Below are positions 1 through 12,360 of a DNA stretch of 64,000 nt, in pieces. Where the stretch lies: contig OZ038397.1 in the NCBI GenBank assembly GCA_964036045.1, positions 21,019,742-21,083,741 of the forward strand. The letters are read 5' to 3'. How positions within the stretch are numbered: the first letter of the stretch is position 1; each line of letters starts with the position of its first letter. Under the pieces are notes generated by a model. The model saw only the letters and a list, made by a program, of their open reading frames with translations. It ran no database searches and was not told the DNA's origin. Origin of the DNA: Eutreptiella sp. 'Long Island Sound 2002'. Its lineage: Eukaryota > Euglenozoa > Euglenophyceae > Eutreptiales > Eutreptiaceae. Both the position numbers and the translations under genes were made by a program.

Positions 1-63
1 CGGTATTGGCCGAGACATGCAGAGGCTGTGGCGTATCGAGAAGGATAAGGATCCAATTACAGT

Positions 64-1231
64 GCCTTTCTATCATTGTACAATCATGCCCTGTTGCCGG
101 TATACTCTTGGATGTCGGGTTCCGTTGCAACCAATATGTACCAGTTTGACGAGCATGCTATGTGGATTGGAACAACAAGCCGCTGGGATAAGCAGGTATA
201 TGTGCCGCTTTTGCTGGTTTTGACGCCGTTGAGTGCGCGAGGCCTCGCGCAATGCTACCTCAGTTTTTCGTCTTTCTTCATCGCATTTGCAGTTGCCGAA
301 CTATCTGACGTGCTGCGCTGGACACTTCGAAGAGATGCAGAACAAGAACCTCGGTGGTTTTATGCCTCTGATTCATGTGCTGTGGTACCTTGACAAGTAT
401 TTGGTTGATTGTGGGCATATTGATGCAGTGGTTGTTGTGGATGAGACGCCGGCCATGGCCGCAAAAATTGCGATATCGGACGGGACGACTAAAGTGGCGT
501 TTCTGGCTGTGTCTGCAATCAAGCAAAAGGACCTTAGCAATGCCGTTGGAGGTGCTCTGCAGCATGCCATCGTTATGCGGTACATGTTGGAAGACGATCA
601 GGTGGAGCAGGGAGTGACAGGTGCACCTTGGGATACTCAAGAAGAGTGGCTTTTGCGTGGCATTCCACTCTGGGTTTGGGATAGCGACCGAGGTCACGAA
701 GGGCACCAGAAGGTGCATGCTGCAGAAGCCGCCCAAGAACACATTGTGTCTGAGGCCCCCGCTGACGACAGTAAGTCTACTGCGCCTCCGCCTGCACCTA
801 CCTTGCCCAAGCTGAAGAAGACTGCCCAGGTTGTACCAACCCGGGGTACTGCAGCAGCAAAAGAAACCCCCTCAAGTAGCAAGAAGCGGGCAAAAGAAAA
901 AGGAAAGGAATCGGACAAGGCGGAAGACACAGACGATGAGGATGGCGATGAGGAGGAGGAAGATGAGGATCAGGAACCAGTACTGGAGACCCAGCCGAAG
1001 CGGAAGCGGGTGGCCGCCTCTCACCTTGATGCAAGTCCCGATGATGCGGGTAAGGACCGGCCAAAGAAGAAAGCGAAGACTGCTGCAAGTGCAAGTGCAG
1101 AGTTCAAGCCGCCATCGCGTTCTGGTGGTCAGCCATCTCGTGGTATCGTTGCCTCCCCGAGTGGGGGAGGTGCTGTGGCAAGAAGCCTTTCTGCCAAGTT
1201 GGCCAAGGTGGCAGCACCGAAGAAGAAGTAA
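64..1231 (+). CDS. 3' part of a spliced host gene, unknown function, charged nuclear-type tail
   Basis: Two exons can be read: about 64-195 and 293-1231, joined by a phase-0 intron (CAG|GTATAT ... TTTGCAG). Both flanking frames are open and protein-like. The 5' end is not in the window or is obscured: the upstream frame meets a TAA at 46-48, so another intron or a sequence error lies near position 60. After the globular part (VVVVDETPAMAAK, WLLRGIPLWVWDSDRG) the last ~150 residues are a low-complexity tail with an acidic run around 930-975 and basic clusters (PKRKR, PKKKAK, terminal APKKK). These resemble nuclear localisation signals, so a nuclear or DNA-associated role is possible, but I do not recognise the family. 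The stop TAA at 1229-1231 lies inside a perfect donor (GTAAGT, 1228-1233) with TTTTTGCAG at 1260-1268, so a further 41-bp intron that would extend the C-terminus by about 20 residues cannot be excluded. Confidence 0.45.
196..292 (+). other. Predicted spliceosomal intron, 97 bp
   Basis: GT at 196-197 and AG at 291-292 with a pyrimidine-rich 3' end. Removing it joins two open frames without changing phase. The intron contains the 16-bp palindrome at 235-250. Confidence 0.4.
235..250. repeat. 16-bp perfect palindrome, copy 1
   Basis: GCGCGAGGCCTCGCGC is self-complementary. It sits inside the predicted intron, preceded by TTGAGT. An identical copy with the same left flank lies exactly 1200 bp downstream. 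Confidence 0.75.
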
Positions 1232-1434
1232 GTCGAGATTAACCCAGATGTTTTCTCTCTTTTTGCAGTCACGTGTACGCGAGGTCTCGGGCACTCGCCT
1301 TCGACGCGAATGCATTTATATGCCCTTAAGGGCTTGTACATTTTTGCCCAGCTTTAATTTCAGTGTTTGCATGGAGTTCATTTCGTATCGTGTTTTTGTT
1401 GCCTCTGTCTACAATTGTTTCCGCGACCTTGAGT

Positions 1435-1450
1435 GCGCGAGGCCTCGCGC
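1435..1450. repeat. 16-bp perfect palindrome, copy 2
   Basis: Identical palindrome in the 3' flank of the gene, again preceded by TTGAGT, so at least 22 bp is shared with copy 1. Could be a protein-binding site or the remnant of a small mobile repeat. Confidence 0.75.
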
Positions 1451-1454
1451 ATTG

Positions 1455-1874
1455 AGGGACAGAAAAAAGCAATTTATTTCGCAGGACAAACTTTCATAGT
1501 ATTGGTGTTCTAGGGAATTACATTTTTGAGATTCACCTTTTGAAAAGGCAGGTGGTTGTGTGATTTTGAAATAGAAAAACAACAACATTGGCAAAACCGA
1601 CCCTTCAAATCAAACAAAAAAATATTTTATTATGATAAACAAAATCTTAGAAAGACCAGCAAATTGCATGAAAAAACCCTTTTTTTGGTGGTGTCTGATT
1701 GATAAGTGTTGTAAATGTCCGAAAAAAATAGTTTTTTCGGTTGCCATTGTTGTGTATGTCCCTTCCAAAAGGGGGTGCTGTTTGCGTGGGCTAAGTCCAA
1801 GGGCGCGTTGGAAGATAGAAATCTTTTGGTTATTCCAAAGTCATCAAGAGAATTTGCATCAAAATCACATACAC
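1455..1874. other. AT-richer gene-free spacer
   Basis: AT-rich non-coding DNA with short A and T tracts. No gene or structured repeat was seen before the minisatellite begins. Confidence 0.5.
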
Positions 1875-2240
1875 ATAAGCCATGGGGACCAGGTGCGCAA
1901 AGGGGACCATAAGCGATGGGGACCACGTGCGCAAGGGGTACCATAAGCGATGGGGACCACGTGCGCAAGAGATACCATAAGCGATGGGGACCACGTATGC
2001 AAGGGCTACCATAACCAATGGGGACCAGGTGCCACAGGGGTACCATAAGCGATGGGGACCGAGTGCGGAAGTGGTCCCATGAGCGATGGGGACTAGGTGT
2101 GCAAGGGGTACCATAAGCAATGACGACCAGGTGCGCAAGGGTTACCATAAACGATGGGAACCGGGTGCGCAAGGGGGTACCATAAGCGATGGGGACCAGG
2201 TGTGCAAGGGTTATAATAAGCGGTGCGAAACAAGTGCGCA
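1875..2240. repeat. Minisatellite A, ~33-bp unit
   Basis: About ten imperfect copies of a unit containing GTACCATAAGCGATGGGGAC and GTGCGCAAGG. Because the unit is near a multiple of three, long false reading frames appear on both strands; none looks like a gene. Confidence 0.9.
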
Positions 2241-3125
2241 ATGGCAGCACTTCTTTGCGCGCGGGCAGCACTTCGTGGGCAGCACTTCTCTGCGCACGGG
2301 CAGCACTTCTCTGCGCACGGGCAGCACTTCTTTGCGCATTGGCACACTTTATTGCGCACAGGCAACACTTCTTTGCGCATGGGTACCTTTTTCTTGCTCA
2401 CCGGCATTACCTCTTTGCGCATGGGCAAGACTTCTTTGCGCACGGGGGGCATTGCTTTGCGCATGGGCATCAATTCTTTGCACACGACGAGCACTTCTTG
2501 CCGCACGCACAGCACTTCTTTGCGCACGGGCATCGATTTGTTGCGCACGGGTATCGATTCATTGCACACGGGCAGCACTTCTTTGCTCACGGGCAACACT
2601 TCTTTGTGCAGTAGCAGCACTTCTTTGCGTAAGGAGAGCACTTCTTTGTGCACCGACAGCACTTCTTTGCGCACAGGCATCGATTTGTTGCGCACGGGTG
2701 CTGCAACAAGCATCCATTCATTGCACACAGGCAGCACTTCTTTGCTCACGGGCAGCACTTCTTTGTGCACTAGCAGCACTTCTTTGCGTACGGAGAGCAC
2801 TTCTTTGCGCACGGACAGCACTTCTTTGTGCACGGGTAGCACTTCTTTGCGCACGCACAGCACTTCTTTGCGCACGGGCGGCACTTTATTGCACACGGGC
2901 AACACTTCTTTGCGCACGGGTAGCACTTCTTTGCGCAGAGGCATCGATTTGTTACGCACGGGCAGCATTTCTTCGCCCACGGGCCGCACTTCTTTCCGCA
3001 CGGGCATTAATTTGTTGCACGCGGGCATCGATTCGTTGCGCACGTGCAGCACTTCTTTGCTGCACACCGGCAGCATTTCTTTGCGCATGGGCAGAACTTA
3101 TTTGCGCACGGGGAGCATTTGTCAC
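2241..3125. repeat. Minisatellite B, ~21-bp unit
   Basis: About forty imperfect copies of GCAGCACTTCTTTGCGCACGG, with variants in which GCAGCACTTC is replaced by GCATCGATTTG. The 21-bp period keeps several frames open on both strands, giving repetitive false proteins. It directly adjoins minisatellite A and shares its TGCGCA core. Confidence 0.9.
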
Positions 3126-4090
3126 GGGTCATTTGTTGGATCTGTTGCTGGTTGTAGAACTGAAAAGCTCTGAACTTTGATCCCAAGAAGAACCCCTTCC
3201 CCCGGCACCTTTTCGCATCTTCTACCCTTTGCAACCCCCTGGGGGGACGGTCATTTCATAGTGTTTGGTATTCAACATTTTTCACGTTTTTTTGACCGTG
3301 TATGATACTGCCCATGCGCCTTTAGTGCTCATGTGCTGACCACTGCTTCACCAAATGGGCCGCACGTTTAAAGGCGAGTTTCAGGTGTAAGTAATTAAGC
3401 ATATTACTCAACATGGAAAGGAAAAAAGCGTATTAATAGCACTGTTAAGAAATCATAGCCGCAAGGCAAAGAGTAGAACATGCAGGTAGTGGACTATGCT
3501 GTTTTGTATAAAGGAAAGCACTAGAGGGTTGCTTGAAGGAGCTCCTTATTTCTACACAATGGATGGGGCCCCATGTCACATATAGACGGCCATTTTTGCA
3601 TTGTTGTGTTCTCTCACGTTGTATCTGTATGTAGGTGTTCACCCCCCTTTACTTTGCTGGCATCATTGGAGCTACCATAATTTGCTTTGAAATAAGCTCA
3701 CAACTCCTCTCCCCGCCGGGAGACTGGGGTGCAAGAAGGGGAAAAAAATGCACTGAGAAAATTGCTGCAATGACCATATGCCTGTGACAGGGGGGTATGT
3801 GTGAGCTTTGTATCCGTTGCTTCATGGACCAGAGAGACCATTGTGTGCTGGCGGGGGAGCTTCCAAAGCGCGGTTGGGGGTGACATCAAGCTCCATACAG
3901 TGATCAGGCTACGCACAGCTCATCTTGGTCCGGCCAAAACAAATTGCTGATTGTCACTGAAGAGGCAGCATGGCACGCAAGCCTAGGGGCAAAAGGGAAG
4001 ACTCAACAGTGCGACAACCCTCCTACCCCCCTCCTTTCTAAGCAAGATGTCATCATGCTTCTTTGAAAAGGCGTTTTGCAACATTTTGTG
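3126..4090. other. Gene-free spacer
   Basis: Unique-looking sequence without a convincing reading frame, RNA gene or repeat. Confidence 0.4.
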
Positions 4091-4094
4091 GTGC

Positions 4095-5135
4095 ATATTA
4101 AAAAACCTCCCGTTTTTGTTCTAAAAAAAACCCCTTTTGTACTAAAAAACCCCCCACACTAAAAGGCACTAAAAAGCCCTCCATCTTATACCAAAACCCC
4201 CCCCGGGGGGGGGGTTAGTATAACTGGGGGGGTTGTGGGCAGAGGGTTTTTTAGTACATTTTGGGGCGGCTTTTAGAACATCTTGCGGGGTCTTTTAGTA
4301 CATTTAGGAGGGTCTTTTAGTACATTTGGGGGGGGTTTCACTGCATTTCGGGGGGTCTTTTAGTGCATTTCATTTTAATACATTACATGCTTACACAATC
4401 AGTGATCAGTATTCTGTGTCAGATCTGCTAAGATTTCTGTTGGGCCATTATGTGAAAAGATAGAAGAATTGCACAATCGAATGTCAGTGGTGTGGTGCAT
4501 TTCAGCTTTACTACATGCTTACATGCTGTTTTGCATTCATATTGCCTGCGGGGTGTGGCAGTTTTCTTGGGGGGGGGGGGGGTGCTGTGGAGGGCTGAGC
4601 TTGGGCCTGAAGAAAAGAAGCAACTCAAGAGTTCGTATACGCCGAGGGCACACTGCAGGGGGGCGGGGGTAGATATGCAGTATTGCAGCAATGCAGGGGC
4701 ACACGGTACCATAAGGGAGGGAGCAAGTAGCTGCAACGGACAGTTCTCACCCCCAAAGAACGTGGGTAAAGATGTGCGGGGTTGGCAGGGTTTGAGACAT
4801 GGTAAAAGGGCCTTCTCCTGCTTGGCGGACGTAAATTTTTTAAGTGGTGATAAAGGGGGTTTTTTAGTACAAAAAGGGCAAAAGGGGGGGTTTTTTAGTA
4901 CAAAGTGGGGGGGGGGGGGGTTAGTACAAAGCGGGGGGGTTTTTTGGTACAAAACGGGGGGTTTTTTAGTACAAAAAATGGGGGTTTTTTGGTACCAAAG
5001 GGGGGTTTTTTTTTAGTACAATGAGGGGGGGGGGTTTCAGTACAAAAAAGGGGGGGTTTTTTAGTACGAAACGGGGGGGTTTTTTTAGTACCAAGCGGGG
5101 AGGTTTTTAGTACATCTCGGGGGGTTTTTTCGTAT
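4095..5135. repeat. Low-complexity AGTAC block with inverted halves
   Basis: At 4095-4200 the + strand carries units of the form TTTTGTACTAAAAAACCCC. After a C/G junction at about 4198-4215 the units reappear in the opposite orientation (GGGGTTTTTTAGTACA) at 4240-4370 and again at 4855-5130. The intervening 4380-4850 is mixed sequence. The two orientations can pair, so a large hairpin is possible. Unit length is roughly 20-30 bp and the G runs vary in length. Confidence 0.8.
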
Positions 5136-5139
5136 TCAC

Positions 5140-8100
5140 CGAATATTTTTGGTGCCTCCATGTGCTACCCCAGTTAACCTTCATTGTGCCACCCTTGCAC
5201 CATAGCTGCTGTAGCAACAATAACAAACAATGCATTCCTCAGATACTAACCCATCCTGCACAACTTATTTTCGACATTGAACCCTTTCAGTTCCTATCCC
5301 TATGACCCTGAAAGCCGAACTCCATCCGCGCAGCCCATGCCCTCATGAGCCCCGGAATTCCTCAACGCTCCTGCACACTCCTCTCCGCATATTTCTTATA
5401 TCCTTCCTCCATCATGCATCACCCTCACGCCGCACGGCGCCCTCCCCGCTCCCGTCAATACCATACCTGATCTTTCATACCATACTCTCATACCATCCCT
5501 TCCTGGCTCTTGCCGACATCCTGCCCCAATTGTCCCTGTTTTCCTGAAACAAACCAACCTTGCAGCAGGGTGGTCTCTCTCCCAGCGGCACTGCTGCACG
5601 TGCAAAGTGCCTACTGTGCACCCCTATGCACCCCAGTGATGGGTACGATTCCCTACATGCAAACTCAAATTTGTCTTCCTTTTTGCAATGCAGCCTGCAC
5701 CCAGCCTCCCAGGTGGAACCACGTCCCTACAATCCACGATGCCGTTCACAGGTTGGGGATGGAGTTGCAAATGAAGTGAGAGCGAACAACATTGGATCTG
5801 GGGATCTGTACACCACTGAGTGTGACAATAATATGGAAGAAACCAATTACACAGAGCGCTGATGCCAGCAGCAGGGATGCTTGCTTGAGGGCTTGGCTCA
5901 CCAAACCTGCTTTAAAACGGTTGCCTCATCACAGCCAAACAGTTGGAGTTCAGAATGTGCTCATTTATTGACAGATCAACAGAGGAGGAAGGCATAAGCA
6001 GTAAGGCATAGGAGTGGTCAGTGGTCGTGGCTGTAGTGGAATGACAAGCATTAGGGCTCATTGGTGACAGAGATGTCCACAGGAAGGCCACCAGGGGTAT
6101 TTAAGTCTTAGAGAGGCTTTGGTGGTATTGATGTCTCAGAAAGGGTTAAAAGGAGGGCTTCAACATAACCCTAACCCTACCACTCCAAGCTCAACCACTC
6201 CAGTGCCTTACCACTCCAAGCTTAAACTGTATGGTGTCTGCAAAACAAATTGTGGGTGCTGCCATGAACAACAGTGGGGGGAAGACAGGGTTAAAAGGGA
6301 AAAGGGGGCCGGAGTGCTTAATTTTCCATCAACTTGATGGGCAGAGAAAGGATTTTTTACACAGTGGGGCTAAGGATGCACTTGATTGCTGAGACACCAC
6401 ATCACAACATACCATCTGTGCACATAATGCCCATCATTCCCTCTTTGCGCGAATACACACGATGTTGAGGTTAGCCAGGAGTCTATTTCTCAAGTCACGC
6501 CATGCAGCCCTGCCAGATGAAACGAAGACAACTTCACACAGAGTGGCACACCCCAGATGACCTGCGGGTCCTCCTGGGGTCCACTGCAGTTTGACCCTGC
6601 ACAGTGCGCACACCCACCCACCTGCCCCATGCAGCCGACTCTTAACAATAACACAGATGAATTTGGAGAGGACGATACAACACAATGGACTCTACGTGTA
6701 CGCCACAATGCAAAGCAGCAGATTCGGGCAGCATCTTTTTTTCCTGTGCATCCCCCAGTCCTGAGTGCGGCCCCTTGCGGGGAGCACATTCATGGCCCCG
6801 TCCGTAATGGTAGTACATGCTGGTCTGTCTGGGGCGTTTGATAAAATGATCCTGCAGATTTTCAGTGGTGGTACACACAACCATCAGGGCATCGGGGAGG
6901 CTGTAGCGCTACCGCGGCTGAAGGTGACCAGAGAGACAGGGGCAAGCCGCAAAAGGCATACAGCAAGGGGACGGCTGGCACACGGTATCCACTGAGAGGT
7001 ATGGAAAAAAGGAGCTGATGATGACAACCCAAGACAGGAGATGCCATACATCATAGGGCCCAGTATTTGGGGCAATAAATGACGGTTCGATAGTTCAAAG
7101 TAAGAGAGGAGAGCTGGGGATCGTGTTGGAAGAGTAACATACATGATCCCCCTGACCATATCGGCAGGAAGACCCTGCTTGAGCCCAAAATCAAACGCAC
7201 TCGAGTGCAGTGTGGACTGCTACGGTCAAACACCATCAGGAAGTTACAACCGGACAAGGAAATTCCAAGGAAACAATCAATATACACAGGACAAGGTTGA
7301 CCCAGTTTTCATGCATTCTCCGCACACCAAGGACTAGCCTACTGACTCCCCTCGTTGGTAGAAGAAGTGCAAATTTGTCCCAGCAGTGTGGAATCCATTG
7401 ATTCGACAACTCTTCCAAATGCCAACCAAAATCTCCAACGCAAGGGGCAGGCGTATGAGGAGGTTGACTACACTGCATATAAAAACACCAACCTGCATTC
7501 GCAAACAGGTCAAGCGCACAATACAAAGTTGAGAAAACATATAAATTGTTCTCCAAGTCCCAACATCTCGCCCAAGGCGGAACGCAAATGCGATCTGTAC
7601 CAATGCACATGCGCGCACGGACGCACTCGCACCCGCGCGCAGACGCCCACCCACAAAGACCAGCAAAAATGGCCAACCAGGAACGGGTGGGGGTGGGTGA
7701 AAAACCCCGGAACGACTCGGTAGTCAGGGAGCTAAGGTACGCAACCCGTGCACCAAGGGACCGAACTTCAGTCCGTAGGGTGAACTGTTGTTAGATCGCC
7801 TAGTGTTAGATCGCCCACAGGGTGGAGTAAACACTGCTCCGGCGCAACAAGATCAAGATTATGGTGCTCTCGAGTGCACCCAGGCCAGAGCATACACATT
7901 ACACAGGGGGTAGGGGTGTAGCGGGTCCTCCTGCATGAGTATCTAATAACAAGCCTTGGGAGCTTACTGCATGGCAACCCACAGCACACACAGCAGCGGG
8001 AAGGAAAGCATGTTAGGGAGCATAGGCCTTGGGGTTGGGGGCGCCCACCTCCCGCCTGTGCTCCCCTGATAGTTGGGGCCTTTCCGCAGCAACTAAGTCC

Positions 8101-9975
8101 ATGGGGTCGTTACGCCCCGCCCCCCTTCCCTGTTGCCATTGGGCCGTTTTATGCCCCAGGCGGGTTGCGTGGCAGGGCGCCTCCTGCGCCGACAGAGCTA
8201 GAGGTGTCGACAACACGTTGGCGTGGCTTGGCACCGAATGCAAGCTGCACCAAGTTGGGGCAATGGGGCGCAGGATGCCAATACAGGAATGGGGAGAAGC
8301 TGTGCTCAGTCAGGGTCAACAACCGGGACAAAAAGGTTCCTAGGGCCTGAAAATAGGTGGCAAAGTATGGTGTAAAGGTAGATCGTAACAGTGAAGCGTA
8401 AAGCAATATGCATGCCACTGCAGGGTGCCACAGTATCCCTGCCCCCTTTCGATTAGTACTTGGCTGCGTCAGCGGTATCCCCAGGACCGCGGGGGAACAT
8501 AGCCAAAGTTCCCCGCCCGCCCTCCCCCCCAGGGGAACACAACGGACTCGTGGCACGAAGCAGGACACGAAAATGCAATCACGAGGGCGTATGATCCACA
8601 AGAGCGGGTGACTGCCTGCCGGGATGCGTCTTCAGCTCGACTGAGAGACAGGCACGGTACGGTGTGCCCATTTTTCTGCCGCGAGTATTTCATTTTGAAG
8701 AGCTGCACATGCGGTTGAGGGACGTGGGGTAGGCCGTCCGGGTGTTTGCACACGGAGGAGAGACATCTGTGCTATCGGGACACAGGCATGCGTCACCACA
8801 GTACCAGAGCGCTCATGTGCGATGGACCGGCACCAGCAATACTACGTTGTCCAACCAGTAGGACACACAGCACAAGCTCCATATCGAACCTTTAATCAAA
8901 ATTGGAAAACTCAAAGTGACGGTTCCCCCGCCCCCCGCCCGGGGTACTAATCAAGGAGGGTGGAGGTAATGTCTAAGAGTATGGTGCAGAAGTCGGGTCA
9001 AAAAGGCAGTTGCATCGTGGACCAACGGTGTAGTTTCCATTCCAACTCACGATGCATGAGACAACGCGGTGGTCCCCAGCCTATTAGGGTCCACACCGCT
9101 GTCGTGGTGATGCAACGTGGTGCTCCGGGGCAGCAGCGCATTAAGGGCCAGTGGAGACATGTGTTTCCGGACGGTGCTGCTGCCGGAATATGCAGCAGCA
9201 CCGAGGGCACAGCTACACCACACGGTTGCACAACTCCACGTTGTACTGTGGTGCTGGCGAACTGGTTCCTGAGAAAGGGAAACATATGACTGAACCACCT
9301 TCACGGTGCAAAGCCAGCACTCATTCAGCCTTGCCATGTCCGTGGGCTGGTTGGTTTCAAACATACAGAACACGTTGAGGGGGGAGAACAGCTAAAAATG
9401 TGAAAGTCACAACGATGTAGCATATGGTCCAGGGCAGGGGGGGGGGGGGACAAAGCCCCTAGATGATGCTGCTCTCCTGGAAGGTGCAGCCTCGATGGAA
9501 TGGATTTCTCACCACTTATGAAGCAGGGGGGGGGGTCCTCCTTCGGGCCGACAGAAACCCTGCCGCAGGGTCCAAAAGTATGAAGTATGATCCGCTGGTC
9601 GGATGTGACAGTAGGTAGGGTCTGAACGTAGGGTACACCAGCACACAAAAACCCGGGGGCAAGAGCACACAATTGCACACGCACACAGGCGCCCTTTTTT
9701 TCACTCGTGCCCGAAGCTCCACCAAATGTCCGCCGAGCGTTCACAAAGCAGGTCAAGGGTCAGTGACAGGCCCGGGTTTGGGTTAAGGCCAAGGTGCCCT
9801 ACCCTCTTCCCTGTCCGGGTACGGGCGGGGGGTCGGAAGGAAGGAGTCCTACGCCTTGCCCTTCCCTACCCCCCCGTAGAACGGGTGTGTACGCCCTCAC
9901 GGACCTTCCAGGGTGGGCACTACAACGCAGTTAAAATGATAGCATCCCCCAGGCACTGAGCAGACCCGCCACGCG
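5140..9975. other. Gene-poor region
   Basis: No reading frame here has the look of a real protein; the longest are under 150 codons with biased composition. There are no obvious RNA genes. A two-copy CCCTAA stretch near 6168 is too short to be telomeric. Short G runs occur near 9440 and 9527. Confidence 0.4.
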
Positions 9976-9980
9976 CGCCC

Positions 9981-10125
9981 GCCCGGTCAGGGGTGATCAG
10001 ACTGAGCTGGATCCGCGGAGTCGGACCCGGGACTCGGCTGGTTCCTACCGAGTGCCGGGTGCAACGGTCGCGGATACGCCTGAGTGCCGCAGGGCACGCG
10101 GCTGATTCCAAACGGCACCCAACTC
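9981..10125. repeat. Dispersed repeat R3, copy 1
   Basis: Shares a colinear series of motifs with 12215-12360: GTGATCAGA, GCTGATTCC or GCTGGTTCCTAC, GAGTRCCG, GCGGATA and CTGAGTG, at similar spacing. Divergent, by eye about 65-70% identical. Confidence 0.6.
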
Positions 10126-10562
10126 CCCGGCCCAACATTCGTGGCAAACAAACACTTAAAAATTGAAAGAGAAAAAAACCATTGAAACAGAATAAAAAAA
10201 TAGAACGATAACAAAACCTAAAAATGAAAAGGAATTACAATTAGACGTGTCGGGTGCCGAGGTACGCAAGTGCACTGGAGCACCGACGCCGTGAACGCGC
10301 ACACTACAACCCACCGGGGACCCGCGTGTCTGGCAGTGAAACTAGGGTATGGAAATGGGGTATCAAAGTAGAGTATCGGTAGGGGCCGAGCGTAGAGTCG
10401 TGACAGTCAAAATGTATGAGTACGACGGTAGGGCCCCAAAGGGGGCGGAAAGTGGTTGTTTCCGTGGCCGAATGGCACCAGGACGTTTTTTTGATTCTGA
10501 AAAAAAACTCGGGCCGTCCAGTAGCCGGCATTGGGGCCCCCATTATTTCGGCACACAATGAG

Positions 10563-10680
10563 ATGGCTGTTGGAGAGTAACCGACCGCGGTTGAAGGGTA
10601 ACCGACGGCGCTTGGAGGGTAACTGACGGCGGTTTGGGGGTAACCGACAGCAGTTGGGGCGCAACAGACAGCAATGGTGG
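10563..10680. repeat. Minisatellite, ~20-bp GGTAACCGACGGCGGTTG unit
   Basis: Five to six imperfect copies. Related GGCGGTTG units recur near 13690-13735, 58340-58400 and at the right edge of the window. Confidence 0.75.
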
Positions 10681-10689
10681 ACGACGTTT

Positions 10690-12210
10690 GTTAACTAAAA
10701 AAACAAAATCCCGTTCCACTACAAAACGTCCTCAATGGCACACTGAGGAAACAGGTCACACTTTCCGACTTTGTGTTATATCTTTTTCGTTCCCGCGCCA
10801 GATAAGTGTCGAGCATCTGATAAGGGCAGTCTCGACCAGGGCTCGCAGGCGGTAGCCTAGAACATCCCCAAAAATGGCTGTAGATGCCCCCAAGAACCGA
10901 CGGCTGCGTTGGTCGAAAATGTTTTTGTCATGAGGGCTGGACCATCAGACAGACATTCGTCGCTGTTATGGGCACGAATTGGAAGGCGGCACACCACCAT
11001 TAGTACGCTAGTCTTCAAAAAAAACTATTAGTCAACCAACCAAACCAGATCATAGTGCCCACAGAAACTACCATAAATAACAATTACACTGAAAAAATTT
11101 TACAAAAATACTTATGGCAAATAATTATGATAAATGACACCCGCCCCCCCTTTGTTGTCCAGGAAAAGACATGGTCCCAAGCCAAACGGCACATATGCCC
11201 CCTGTATCTTGAAGCCGCCCAGCAGTTCAAAGATCAGCCATACGCTTGCAACTGCGAGGCATCCCCTGATTTCAGGCCCATTTCCAATTCGGTCCCGACG
11301 TGAGGGACTTGCATGCACTGTCAGAGGTTTGTGTCGGGTTGAAACATGACAGGTACAATGGGCCCACGGCGCATGGCTGTAAAGCTGCAGTTCTGCGTCT
11401 GCGTCATTGCAGTCATCTCCTGCGCGTTGGAGAAGCTGACACCGTGCAACACGTCAGTACATACGCCTTGCGTACCTTTAACAAGCCACACCCTGGACTA
11501 ACCAGAGCGCGGGTATCAAACACGCAGGCACGCGTGGCACGGGTTGGCGAGCCTTGGGCAGACAGCGCAGTGTTTGGTGATTGCAGGTAGTGACCACACT
11601 ATGGTCCTTTGTGTGTTGGGAAAGAGCGCCCACACAATCCCCAGTTGCCCATCCCCTCTTTGCCCTCTCGCTGCACCAATGGCTCGCTGCTAACCGTCGA
11701 CGACACCCCCCCCAATGGGGCCCCCCCGTTAACAGGATGTGCCTTCCCTGGGGGAACGGACTGCAGGCATCCTTGAGGGACGTCCTACCCATGGACGGTG
11801 ACGCCCCGCGCCAAAATCGCCATGGATTTTCAATGAGCATCCATGACCTTCTGCACACTGGAAAACCCCCCCCGGAACAGAAACCGGTGCCAAGCGCAGC
11901 AGCCCGCAACCCCTGCCCGGCAGCTCGGGATACTGCTCTGCTTTCCACCCACGCATTCATCAACTCTATATACACCGTCAAGCGTAGCCAGGACTGCGGG
12001 CCGCAGTCCTTTCACCGCCCAAGGCACAACACGATTCGAGAGGAGGTGGTGGTTGAGGGGGAGGCTGCGGGGTGCCAGCGAGGAAGGGGGCACAGGGCTG
12101 TAAAAGGCTTTGGGGGGTAGTAAATGATTGTATTGGTGGCGGGGGATGGGGCTGGTGCGGGAGCAGGGTTGCAGACAGACTTCAGAGGCCTAAAAGTTTG
12201 GGGAGCAGAA
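10690..12210. other. Gene-free stretch
   Basis: Contains short overlapping frames on both strands (notably 11480-12120) without domain features or splice structure. I see no gene here. Confidence 0.35.
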
Positions 12211-12214
12211 GCAG

Positions 12215-12360
12215 CACTGGCGTCCATCTGCGGGGTCCAACGTGATCAGAAAGAGAGCTGCCTGCCCCAGCGTGCAGCTGATTCCTACTGAGTACCGCGT
12301 GCGGCAGGAGCGGATATTACTGAGTGGCAGGTGGCCCATGGCTGCCTCCCAGCCGAACTC
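12215..12360. repeat. Dispersed repeat R3, copy 2
   Basis: Partner of 9981-10125 in the same orientation, about 2.2 kb away. Confidence 0.6.

Noticed and set aside
2086-3180. ORFs of 316-364 codons on + and 331 on - over the minisatellites
   Set aside because: Products are pure repeats (for example LRTGSTS and KEVLPVR) dictated by the 21-bp period; open on both strands at once.
6166-6182. Telomere repeat (CCCTAA)
   Set aside because: Only about two units; too short to mark a telomere or a clear interstitial one.
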